Below are positions 1 through 7,180 of a stretch of DNA of 64,000 bases, in pieces (within the stretch, counting starts at the first letter, position 1; every line of letters starts with the position of its first letter). Both the position numbers and the translations under genes were made by a program. The notes beneath the pieces are model-generated. The model did not search any database and was not told the origin of the DNA. It saw only the letters and a list, made by a program, of their open reading frames with translations. Source of the DNA: an uncultured Lactobacillus sp. (lineage in GTDB: Bacteria; Bacillota; Bacilli; Lactobacillales; Lactobacillaceae); contig CALNAK010000019.1 in NCBI GenBank assembly GCA_937874185.1, positions 226,938 to 290,937 on the forward strand. The letters run 5' to 3'.

Positions 1-296
1 AGGATTAGTAAAAAGCAAACAAAAATTAGAGAGTACAGCTCGACGGCATTTTTGGAACTAGCGAGATAAGTTAACATAAGATCGACCTAATTAAAAGTAG
101 TCGCACAATATCAATACATGTATCGCTAGGATTCATTAGTTGAACGAAAAATATATTTACATAGTAAGATATGTTTCAAGTAGTAAGATTCATTTAAGGT
201 TTAGATTCATTTTAACGTTGATGAAACTGCAGTAAATTTCATCTTACCACTTATATCTAACTAAGGGCTCTCTTATAGTGGGAGTCCTTTTTTAGT
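1..296 (+). ncRNA. candidate structured RNA, copy 1 (5' side probably cut by window edge)
   Basis: No credible reading frame. The stretch is closely similar to 742-1044. Both copies keep GTAAGAT (183-189) complementary to ATCTTAC (241-247), an inner hairpin GATGAAA/TTTCATC that overlaps the same 3' strand, and a GC-rich hairpin followed by a T run (263-293). The terminator stems differ in sequence between copies yet both still pair, which suggests selection on the RNA. I do not recognise the family; no T-box or known riboswitch core is visible. Confidence 0.4.
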
Positions 297-297
297 C

Positions 298-560
298 CCT
301 CTTACGACCTTTGGTCGTTACGAGGGACTTATAGGGTTGACCAAAGGTCAACGGTATTCCTTTCTTACGACCTATGGTCGTTAGAGGGAATTATGGGGTT
401 GGTCGAAGACCAACGGCATACTCTCAAAATACAAAGCAAATAAAGTTAAGGGAAACGAATAAACAATAATTAGACACCTATGGTCGTTAGAGGGACTTAT
501 ATGTGGACAATCAAAAAAATTACAGTTAATTAGATAGAACAAGGGCCAACGGCATACGCT
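298..560. repeat. REP-like alternating palindromes (two good units, one decayed)
   Basis: Two small palindromes alternate: one based on TTACGACC/GGTCGTTA and one based on GTTGACC/GGTCAAC, separated by a short AGGGA(A/C)TTAT(A/G)GGG spacer. Two units lie at about 298-418 and a degenerate unit at about 475-555. The same units occur at 1374-1510 in the opposite orientation. The minus-strand reading frame crossing this stretch looks accidental. Confidence 0.7.
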
Positions 561-627
561 AAAGATACAGAGTAAAAAGGGTGCCAACTAAATCGTCAAC
601 AACAAATCCCCAGAATAGTGCTTAAAG

Positions 628-656
628 TTGTAAACGTTTTCCGGAGATGATATATT
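628..656 (+). promoter_or_regulatory. candidate promoter with overlapping cre-like site
   Basis: TTGTAA (628-633) and TATATT (651-656) are separated by 17 bp. TGTAAACGTTTTCC at 629-642 resembles a catabolite response element and overlaps the -35 box. A transcript from here would run through the second structured repeat to the terminator at 1044, about 380 nt. Confidence 0.4.
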
Positions 657-741
657 ATAGATGTGGTAAAGATGAAATGTCAAAAACTGTAGCCCTAAAA
701 GTATTTTGGTTAGTAACGTTTTATAGTTTCACAAAGAGATA

Positions 742-1044
742 GTGAGATTAGTACAAAGCAAAAGATAGTTAGAGTCAGTACAGTTAGAAGACATTTTTGG
801 AACTGGCGACCAAAGTTAACATAAGATCGACCTAATTTAATTTAGTCGCACAAGCTCAATACATGATTCGCTAGGATCCATTAGTTGAACAGAATTACAT
901 ATATTCAGATAGTGAGATATGGTTTTTCAAGTAGTAAGATTCATTTAAGGTTTAGATTCATTTTAACGTTGATGAAACTACAGTAGATTTCATCTTACCA
1001 CTTGTATCTTATGAAGGGCCCCCAATGTGTGGGGGTCTTTTTTT
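742..1044 (+). ncRNA. candidate structured RNA, copy 2
   Basis: Second copy of the 1-296 sequence. The 3' portion (about 930-1000) is almost identical between copies. GTAAGAT (934-940) pairs with ATCTTAC (992-998), while GATGAAA (971-977) can pair with TTTCATC (988-994); the two pairings exclude each other, so the element could switch folds. It ends in a strong hairpin plus seven or more T (1014-1044). The nearest downstream gene is the small membrane protein at 1214. Could be a pair of sibling small RNAs or a leader; function unknown. Confidence 0.45.
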
Positions 1045-1213
1045 CGTGCCAGAAATAGACAAATTGGTAATGGAATTAGGAAAAAGGTTGAATTCATGGG
1101 GATTCGCCTTTTTTTAATAATCAGAATATTTTATGAATTATCAACAAAATAATAAACTAATTGTTAAATACAAAGAAGTTTGTATTTGTTGGGCTTCACT
1201 AAGGAGCATATTC

Positions 1214-1369
1214 ATGAAAAATGTTTATCACAATATTCTGATGTTAACGGTTATTATTCTGGATTTGTATATTTGGATAACGGGTAGTGTTATCAGTTCT
1301 CTAATCGCATTTTGTTTGGGAATGGCAATCTTTCTATCATTCGTTTCAAAATATATGAAACTTGATTAG
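1214..1369 (+). CDS. small two-segment membrane protein, paralogue of 1531-1710
   Basis: 51-residue hydrophobic protein. The start at 1214 is preceded by AAGGAG at 1201-1206; the upstream in-frame ATG at 1133 has no ribosome-binding site. Residues 8-27 and 29-46 form two probable membrane segments around a short turn. It aligns along its length with the protein at 1531-1710: both start M-basic-basic/polar, share a DLY motif near residues 17-19, and then an LI..(I/L)IAF segment. I do not recognise a named family. Two tiny paralogues beside duplicated structured RNAs could be a toxin or peptide-stress locus, but nothing in the sequence proves this. Confidence 0.55.
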   Translation: MKNVYHNILMLTVIILDLYIWITGSVISSLIAFCLGMAIFLSFVSKYMKLD

Positions 1370-1373
1370 TAAC

Positions 1374-1510
1374 GACTAGAACCGTAAGGAATGCCGTTGA
1401 CCTTTGGTCAACCCCATAATTCCCTCTAACGGCTAAAGCCATAAGGAATACCGTTGACTTTTAGTCAACCCCATAATTCCCTCTAACGACTAAAGCCGTA
1501 AGAGGGACTA
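1374..1510. repeat. REP-like alternating palindromes between the two small membrane genes
   Basis: Two to three units of the palindrome family seen at 298-560, here in inverse orientation: (C)CGTAAGG, GTTGAC(C/T)TT(T/A)(G/A)GTCAAC, CCCCATAATTCCCTCTAACG. They separate the paralogous small genes and end just upstream of the ribosome-binding site of the second. Confidence 0.7.
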
Positions 1511-1530
1511 AAAAAAGGGGCGTATGAATC

Positions 1531-1710
1531 ATGAGAAAGATTCTTCACACAATTGTTTTTCTATTTCTATTAGGAATTGACCTCTACGTAATGGTTACGG
1601 CAAATCTCATAATAGCGATTATCGCATTTATTATCGGGATAACGTACTTTACTCATTTCATTTTTGAATTTCAAGATAAAATAAAATCCAAAAAGAGAAT
1701 GAAAAACTAG
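1531..1710 (+). CDS. small two-segment membrane protein
   Basis: 59-residue protein starting at ATG 1531, ten bases after AAGGGG. It has an N-terminal hydrophobic segment (about residues 5-22), a second at about 25-42, and a basic C-terminal tail rich in Lys. The first 45 residues match the 51-residue protein encoded at 1214 in order and spacing (a DLY motif near residue 17-19 and a shared IAF motif). The pair looks like a tandem duplication that diverged at the tail. No known domain is recognised. A strong bidirectional terminator follows at 1741. Confidence 0.5.
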   Translation: MRKILHTIVFLFLLGIDLYVMVTANLIIAIIAFIIGITYFTHFIFEFQDKIKSKKRMKN

Positions 1711-1740
1711 TCTAATGGTATTACCAATAAGAGCGCAAAA

Positions 1741-1780
1741 AAAGAATTGAATTCAGGGAGGAATTCAATTCTTTTTATTT
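1741..1780. terminator. bidirectional intrinsic terminator
   Basis: A 14 bp stem built on AAAGAATTGAATTC/GAATTCAATTCTTT with a 6 nt loop, a T run on the + side and an A run on the other, serves both the small membrane gene and the convergent 3D-domain gene. Confidence 0.8.
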
Positions 1781-1793
1781 TTGTAATATTTAA

Positions 1794-2594
1794 TTATCCA
1801 AGAACTTGAACAGTCACATTTTGACGACCAAATTGTAGTGCTTGTGAGTTAGGCATTGCGATGTCTAATTGATTAGGATTGCTGTAAGCGAAAAGTCCTG
1901 TATCATTAACAACACGATCGTAAGATTGACCATTACTTGCTGTAATTCTTAAATGAGTACCCTTAGGGAATTTTGATAGGTTAGCGGCAACACCACTGTA
2001 ACCCATGTTTGATCCTAGAACAGCAGGGTCATATGCAGTTGCTGACATTGTAATAGTTTGTTTAACATTGTCTTCTGACATATATTTACCATTGATCCAT
2101 TGGCTACGGCCAACATCGTACCAAGTAACACCTTTGGAATCAGTTTTACTTTCGTAAACGTGAACCATAGTATGACCAGTAGCAACGTTACCAGTAAAGT
2201 TACCGTTAGGACCGTCATATAGATTTACGCCACCAGCAACATTGATGTACATATCTTTGTCCAAAACAATTGCAGGAGCATCAGTAGAAGTATCACTAGC
2301 TGCGATCCATGCGTTTGTTCCTACTTGATAGTAGATAGTACCGTCGATATTTGCTAACTTGTCGAATCTCCAGCCAGTTTTAGAAGCTAATCTAGCACCT
2401 GTATCACCGACAACACCTGCTGCAGTAGGTTGACCATAAACTGTTGCGCCATTTCCATTTGTAATGTAAACAACACCACTGGCATCTGCTGTTGAAACTG
2501 TGGCAGCGTCAACTGATTGTGCTTGTGCGCTGATACCGATTAATGCAAGTGTTGAAACTGTAAATAGTGATGCTACAAAATTTTTGATCTTCAT
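1794..2594 (-). CDS. secreted 3D-domain cell-wall protein
   Basis: 266 residues. An N-terminal signal peptide (about 1-26, ending in SAQA) is followed by two SH3-like/SLAP-like repeats of aromatic-rich sequence (about 40-100 and 110-175) and a C-terminal 3D domain (about 180-266). The three aspartates that name the domain are visible at AYD (189), NDTG (231) and LDI (244). 3D domains are double-psi barrels found in lytic transglycosylase-like and resuscitation-type peptidoglycan enzymes, so a role in wall turnover outside the membrane is likely. Monocistronic; an array of WalR-like half-sites lies 100-160 bp upstream of its start, which fits control by the WalRK wall-homeostasis system. Confidence 0.8.
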   Translation of the reverse strand: MKIKNFVASLFTVSTLALIGISAQAQSVDAATVSTADASGVVYITNGNGATVYGQPTAAGVVGDTGARLASKTGWRFDKLANIDGTIYYQVGTNAWIAASDTSTDAPAIVLDKDMYINVAGGVNLYDGPNGNFTGNVATGHTMVHVYESKTDSKGVTWYDVGRSQWINGKYMSEDNVKQTITMSATAYDPAVLGSNMGYSGVAANLSKFPKGTHLRITASNGQSYDRVVNDTGLFAYSNPNQLDIAMPNSQALQFGRQNVTVQVLG

Positions 2595-2692
2595 TATAAA
2601 ATGATTCCCCCGAAATTTTTTTGAACACGTATAGTGTTACTTAATTACTCAACGGAAATAACTATATAACGTATAGACCATGAAATGTTGAT

Positions 2693-2753
2693 TATAACTT
2701 AACTGTAAATTAGTTATAACTGGACTGTAAAGTTAACGTAACCGAACTGAAAC
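2693..2753 (+). promoter_or_regulatory. array of six WalR/PhoP-type hexamers at 11 bp period
   Basis: On the + strand the hexamers TATAAC, TGTAAA, TATAAC, TGTAAA, CGTAAC and TGAAAC start at 2693, 2704, 2715, 2726, 2737 and 2748, each separated by exactly 5 bp. TGTAAA matches the WalR consensus TGTWAH-N5-TGTWAH; the others differ by one base or so. The array precedes the 3D-domain gene. Confidence 0.6.
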
Positions 2754-2782
2754 ACAAATATGTCAAAATATACAAAATTATT

Positions 2783-3256
2783 TTATGAATATTTTTTGAT
2801 TTCATCTAGCATGGCATCAATATTATTGACCATGGCACCGTTCATTTTAATCAAACCAATTGTGTAATTGTTGATATATGAGAAAGGATTTTCACCGATA
2901 GTTCCCACAGCGTTAAGCTTTTCGGGGTTTTCAACACCATGTTGACGTAGGTCGGTATAAAGACCGACAACAGGAATTTCTTTACCGAAAGCAACACCGA
3001 TTTCAGAAGCAACACCGTCGTCCATTGTGTCGCCATCAAGGACTGCAACAACTAAATCAGAAGAAAGTAATTCTTTATTGTCCTCTTGGGCAATTTTGAT
3101 AGAGTCCGCATAGTTCATTTTGTCGTTGATATCACCATTTTCTTGGGGAAGGTAGACTTCAATATTACTGTCCATCTTTCTGATTTTCTCAACTACAACC
3201 TCATTAAACATACGGTCAGCCAAAGCAAATAGACCGTTGGCAAAATAAATTTTCAT
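2783..3256 (-). CDS. ntd: nucleoside 2-deoxyribosyltransferase
   Basis: 157 residues, the usual length of the family. The enzyme swaps the base of 2'-deoxynucleosides by a covalent deoxyribosyl-enzyme intermediate in purine/pyrimidine salvage, a common lactobacillus trait. The N-terminus carries the Rossmann-like KIYFANGLF start, and DDG (79-81) is followed by ASEIGVAFG, in which Glu85 is the expected nucleophile. No signal peptide; cytosolic. Stands alone, with a weak AGAGGAA ribosome-binding site. The gene is widely separated from ilvE by a 480 bp non-coding stretch. Confidence 0.9.
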   Translation of the reverse strand: MKIYFANGLFALADRMFNEVVVEKIRKMDSNIEVYLPQENGDINDKMNYADSIKIAQEDNKELLSSDLVVAVLDGDTMDDGVASEIGVAFGKEIPVVGLYTDLRQHGVENPEKLNAVGTIGENPFSYINNYTIGLIKMNGAMVNNIDAMLDEIKKYS

Positions 3257-3739
3257 TTAAAAATTCCTCTTTCTATTATTCGTTCTGTAATATTCTATCA
3301 TGCAGGATTAATTAATAGCTACAAAATCATGAATGATAGGGTATGCATTATTTATTATCTAAAAAACCCAATAATAGAAAGAAACTTTTACAAATTAGGG
3401 TTCCTAAAATGTAAGGGTTCACTATACAATATGTTTGTTGACAGTGAAGCAAATGACCTGGCTACTCAACAAGCCAATTATTTAATTCATTGTCGTGGCT
3501 CCAGTTAAATCCGTACCTCCCCCGGTATCAAGATTTAATTGAAGAATTCAAACATGATTACTAGGCTATAACACTGTGTTCCAAAATGATTAAATCGTTA
3601 AGGTGCATGTTACTACAGCTTACCCTTCAATTTGATATGTGATCGGACTCAACACCGATTACAACACGCTTTTCCCTCTTAAATAAGAAGTACAAAAAAA
3701 TCATGACGTGAGGTCATGATTTTTTTTGTTTCTATAATA
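3257..3739 (+). other. non-coding stretch with possible structured RNA (about 3430-3727)
   Basis: No reading frame of note on either strand. Within it TAAATC-CG-GTACC and GGTAT-CAA-GATTTA (near 3507-3540) form a hairpin closed by a CCCCC-containing loop, and the region ends at a perfect terminator. A weak -10 (TACAAT at 3425) points along the + strand. It could be an unannotated small RNA, but I could not match the 6S, SRP, tmRNA, RNase P or T-box cores. Confidence 0.25.
3693..3728. terminator. bidirectional intrinsic terminator
   Basis: ATCATGAC/GTCATGAT stem flanked by A7 on one side and T8 on the other. It ends ilvE on the minus strand and could also end a + strand RNA from the preceding gap. 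Confidence 0.8.
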
Positions 3740-4771
3740 CTATTCAACAACTTGAATCCAACCTTCAGGTGCCTCAACAGTACCAAATTGAATTCCTGTA
3801 AGTGTTTCATATAGTTTCTTAGTTACTGGACCAACTTCTGTTTCACTGTAGAAGACATGAAGTTTACCGTTGTGTTCCAAACCACCAATAGGAGAGATAA
3901 CAGCAGCAGTACCACAGGCACCAGCTTCCTTGAATTCATCTAACTTATCAACATAAACGTCGCCTTCTTCAGCACCAAGTCCCAAACGGTTCTTAGCTAA
4001 CCAAAGTAGTGAGTATTTTGTGATACTTGGAAGAATGGAAGGTGACTTAGGAGTTACAAAGACATTATCTTTTGTAATACCAAAGAAGTTAGCTGAACCG
4101 ACTTCTTCAATCTTCTTGTGTTCGATTGGATCAAGGTAAACACAATCTGCAAAGCCATTCTCATGTGCTTGTTCACCAGGGTAAAGACTAGCAGCGTAAT
4201 TACCACCAACCTTACTTTGACCAGTACCTTTATGGGCAGCACGGTCATATTGTGAAGTAGTGAAGTTAACAGGTGTTAAACCACCCTTGAAGTAGTTACC
4301 AACTGGCATGGCAAAGATTGTAAAGATATATTCAGGAGCAGCGTGAACTCCGATTTGTGAGCCAGTACCAATAATTAATGGACGAATATAAAGAGTTGCG
4401 CCGTTACCATATGGTGGCACGAAGTCGGCGTTAGCTTTAACAACTGACTTAACAGCTTCAACAAATTTGTCTTCTGGGAAAACTGGCATCAAGAGTCTTT
4501 CACAAGAATCTTTCATACGTTTAGCGTTACGGTCAGGGCGGAACAATTGAATGTGATTATCCGGTGTACGATAAGCTTTCATACCTTCAAAAGCTGCCTG
4601 ACCATAGTGTAAAACTGGTGAGGCCTCACTGATATGAAGAGTACTGTCTTCCGTTAATCCAGCATCCTGCCATTCGCCGTCTTTCCAATGGGCAAGAAAA
4701 CGATAAGGTAAGTCCATGTAATTGAAACCTAAATTGTTCCAATCAATTTTTGTTGCATCTGCTTTTACCAT
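3740..4771 (-). CDS. ilvE: branched-chain amino acid aminotransferase
   Basis: 343 residues, standard for the class IV PLP aminotransferase BCAT. It interconverts Leu, Ile and Val with their 2-oxo acids using glutamate/2-oxoglutarate. The HYGQAAFEGMKAYR motif (55-68) and the PLP lysine in SKVGGNYAAS (Lys187) are present, and EVGSANFFG and GACGTAAV are typical of the active site. In lactobacilli lacking branched-chain synthesis the enzyme mainly supports catabolism to aroma acids. Monocistronic with an AAGGAGATAT ribosome-binding site just upstream and the terminator at 3693 behind it. Confidence 0.95.
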   Translation of the reverse strand: MVKADATKIDWNNLGFNYMDLPYRFLAHWKDGEWQDAGLTEDSTLHISEASPVLHYGQAAFEGMKAYRTPDNHIQLFRPDRNAKRMKDSCERLLMPVFPEDKFVEAVKSVVKANADFVPPYGNGATLYIRPLIIGTGSQIGVHAAPEYIFTIFAMPVGNYFKGGLTPVNFTTSQYDRAAHKGTGQSKVGGNYAASLYPGEQAHENGFADCVYLDPIEHKKIEEVGSANFFGITKDNVFVTPKSPSILPSITKYSLLWLAKNRLGLGAEEGDVYVDKLDEFKEAGACGTAAVISPIGGLEHNGKLHVFYSETEVGPVTKKLYETLTGIQFGTVEAPEGWIQVVE

Positions 4772-4955
4772 ACTTATATCTCCTTCGTTAAATTAAAAAT
4801 AAATTAGATAGATTAAATTTATCATAATTAATGATACCAAAACTGTCAATGATAAGTCAGCTTTTTCAACACAGTAGGGTAAGTGCTTTCTTTAGGTAAG
4901 GACGCAGTATTTGGCTACAATAGAATGTGTATTGAAATATTTGGAGGAAACAATT

Positions 4956-5807
4956 ATGAATAAAAAGAGATTAATCCTCTCGACAATTTTGGCCTTTCTA
5001 TTAGTTGTAGGTGGACTATTCAGTTTTACTGGATGTGCTCAAGCGGCTAAGTCTAAGAAATATGTTCAAGAATCAATTCCAACGGTTTTCTTCCACGGCT
5101 ATGGTAGTAGTTTCAATGCCGAAACTCAGATGACTGGGGCGGCTAAGAAGGCTGGTGTAACAAAGACGATTGTTCGAATCAACGTTAGTCCTAATGGTTA
5201 TGCCAAAATGATTGGATCGATCCCTAAGAAAGCTAAGAATCCAATTATTGAAGTAAATTATGATAATAGTAAAAACACTGATAATCATGTTGCTGGATTG
5301 TGGGCCAAGAATGTTATTGAACTTTTACAAAAAGAATATAAATTTAAAAAAATTAATTTAGTTGGTCATTCGATGGGTAACATGGCAATTAATTTTTACA
5401 TTTTGGATAATCCCAATAATAAAAAATTGCCTAAGATAAATAAAATTGTTGATATTGCTGGTCATTTTAACGGATATATCGGTGAAGCGGATGCGTATAG
5501 TGATGTCACTTTAGCTAAAAATGGTAAGCCTGATAAAATGGATCCAGCTTATAAAGAACTATTAGGATTACGTAAAACATATCCGACTGAAACCAGAGTG
5601 TTGAATATTTACGGTGATAAAGATGATGGAACACATTCAGATGGAGCAGTGGAAAACGTTTCGTCGAAATCATTGAAATATTTAGTGGCAGGTCGTGCTA
5701 AGTCTTATCAAGAGAAGAAGATAGTTGGGAAGATGGCGCAACATAGTAAACTTCATGAAAACAAACAAGTTGATAAAATATTGATTAACTTCTTGTGGAA
5801 AAAATAA
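4956..5807 (+). CDS. exported alpha/beta hydrolase, DUF915 type
   Basis: 283 residues from ATG 4956, chosen because GGAGG lies 7-8 bases upstream; the longer frame starts at a TTG without a site. The N-terminus is a hydrophobic signal (about 5-26) ending FTGC, so Cys27 may be a lipidation site. The alpha/beta hydrolase fold shows the oxyanion HGYG near 47-50, the nucleophile elbow GHSMG with Ser139, an acidic residue in the GDKDDG region and a late His in AQHSK. This DUF915 family is abundant in lactobacilli; substrates are unknown. Ends at a strong shared terminator. Confidence 0.8.
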   Translation: MNKKRLILSTILAFLLVVGGLFSFTGCAQAAKSKKYVQESIPTVFFHGYGSSFNAETQMTGAAKKAGVTKTIVRINVSPNGYAKMIGSIPKKAKNPIIEVNYDNSKNTDNHVAGLWAKNVIELLQKEYKFKKINLVGHSMGNMAINFYILDNPNNKKLPKINKIVDIAGHFNGYIGEADAYSDVTLAKNGKPDKMDPAYKELLGLRKTYPTETRVLNIYGDKDDGTHSDGAVENVSSKSLKYLVAGRAKSYQEKKIVGKMAQHSKLHENKQVDKILINFLWKK

Positions 5808-5811
5808 AATT

Positions 5812-5873
5812 AAAAATCCTCTGTATAAATTGGTTAACGCAAGACTACCAATCAATACAGAGGATTATTTTTT
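5812..5873. terminator. bidirectional terminator
   Basis: AATCCTCTGTAT pairs with ATACAGAGGATT around an inner pairing of ATTGGT with ACCAAT, followed by a T run. The TGTATAAATTGGTTA segment is also found in the terminator at 60300, so these may be related repeats. Confidence 0.75.
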
Positions 5874-6099
5874 ACCTTAAATTGTTTTTACGTTTTAGAT
5901 AATCAGCATCAGAAATGTTACCCTTAGCATATTCCTGGTCCAAAATATCCTGTGCATTATTTTTAGCATTAGTATGGCCATTGCTCATGAAGTAAACAGC
6001 GACAAGAATTATCAAAAGAATAATAATTCCGTAGAAGAACATTCCGCCACCCATGAAGCCCATATTCCAAAGTCCACGACAACCTGCAAAATTTATCAT
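5872..6099 (-). CDS. small membrane protein with C-terminal SHOCT motif
   Basis: 75 residues. A glycine/aromatic-rich N-terminus is followed by one strongly hydrophobic segment (about 22-40) and a soluble tail containing the short amphipathic SHOCT-type motif: ILDQEYAKGNISDADYLKRK, at about 52-71. SHOCT segments are usually oligomerisation modules at the end of small bacterial membrane proteins. GGAG lies 9-10 bases upstream of the ATG. The gene is downstream of the gal operon, in the same orientation, but spaced by about 90 bp; function unknown. Confidence 0.75.
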   Translation of the reverse strand: MINFAGCRGLWNMGFMGGGMFFYGIIILLIILVAVYFMSNGHTNAKNNAQDILDQEYAKGNISDADYLKRKNNLR

Positions 6100-6190
6100 T
6101 GCCCAGCATCTCCTTTGATGGTCTATACAAATAATTATAATTACTGATAAAGGCTATCGCAATAAAATTGACTGGACGTTTAGCCAAGTA

Positions 6191-7180
6191 TTACATGGTA
6201 CTTTGTCTAAAAATCAGTTTTGTTGCTAGAACGATTCGTTTTACAACGTGATTAGGATTAGTCAAAAGGTTTTCCATCAAATCAACAGCTGCTGCACCCA
6301 TCTGAACTGTTGCGACGTCAACTGAACTCAACTCAGGATTAACGTAGCGGGCTAGGGACGTATTGTCGAAACTGAAAATATTTACACGGTCAGGAATATT
6401 GATGTTGGCCTCTTGTAGAGCTTGTAAAGCACCAGCTGACATTAAGTCATTAGAGATAAAAAAAGCGTGTGGCAGGTCATCTTGAAGTTTGATTGCCTGT
6501 TTCATTTGCTGATAACCGGAGTCTTTGGTGAAATCACCTTTAAAATAAATTTTATCGTTAAAAATATTGTGACTAAGCATTGCTTTCTTAAAGGAGTTAT
6601 AACGGAAATCAGCAATCGTTCGAAGTCCATCAGTTGATTGTTCCTCACCATAGATTAAACCGATATCATTAATTTCTTGGTCGACAAAGTAATCAACGAC
6701 TTTTTTAATTCCATAACGAAAGTCGGTTAGAACGGTATCGAAGCCATCCGCAAATTGATCATCATCAATGAAAACAATATTCTTGGATGCCTGTGACATT
6801 GTAGAAACTTGTTCTTGGCTGAATTTCCCAACAGCAATTATTCCATCAGTATCATTGGGGATTTTATCAATATTATTATGGAAAATTCGGGTAATTTCAA
6901 AGCCGTAACCAGGGGCTTGTTGCTCGATTCCTTCACGAACTGTCATATAGTAAAGGTCATCTTGTTCTTTGGATTCGGAATACCATTGGACTAAAGCAAT
7001 GTGTTTTTGAAAGCGTTTGTTGGGATGATTTGCTTTTCGATAGTTCAGTTCGGTAGCAATTTTTAAAATATTATTCCGAGTTTTGTCAGTAACCGAAAGG
7101 GTCAAATCATTATTGAGAACTCGGGAAACGGTCGCAGGTGAAACGTTGGCCTTATCAGCTATATCGCGCAAAGTTGCCAT
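6191..7180 (-). CDS. galR: LacI-family galactose operon repressor GalR
   Basis: 329 residues. An N-terminal LacI-type helix-turn-helix (ATLRDIADKANVSPATVSRV, residues 2-21) with the hinge region is followed by a periplasmic-binding-protein-like sugar sensor. It is the last gene of galK-galT-galR; its ATG overlaps the galT stop, implying translational coupling and autoregulation. By family it represses the Leloir genes until galactose (or a metabolite) binds. The likely operator region lies upstream of galK, where a cre/LacI-like palindrome is seen at 9849. Confidence 0.9.
   Translation of the reverse strand: MATLRDIADKANVSPATVSRVLNNDLTLSVTDKTRNNILKIATELNYRKANHPNKRFQKHIALVQWYSESKEQDDLYYMTVREGIEQQAPGYGFEITRIFHNNIDKIPNDTDGIIAVGKFSQEQVSTMSQASKNIVFIDDDQFADGFDTVLTDFRYGIKKVVDYFVDQEINDIGLIYGEEQSTDGLRTIADFRYNSFKKAMLSHNIFNDKIYFKGDFTKDSGYQQMKQAIKLQDDLPHAFFISNDLMSAGALQALQEANINIPDRVNIFSFDNTSLARYVNPELSSVDVATVQMGAAAVDLMENLLTNPNHVVKRIVLATKLIFRQSTM

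Noticed and set aside
381..587. 68-codon minus-strand frame
   Set aside because: Spans REP-like palindromes and AT-rich spacer, has no ribosome-binding site and an unlikely composition.
3257..3739. T-box or known riboswitch in the ilvE-ntd gap
   Set aside because: No AGGGTGG-type T-box core and no known aptamer signature; the orientation does not place it ahead of ilvE.
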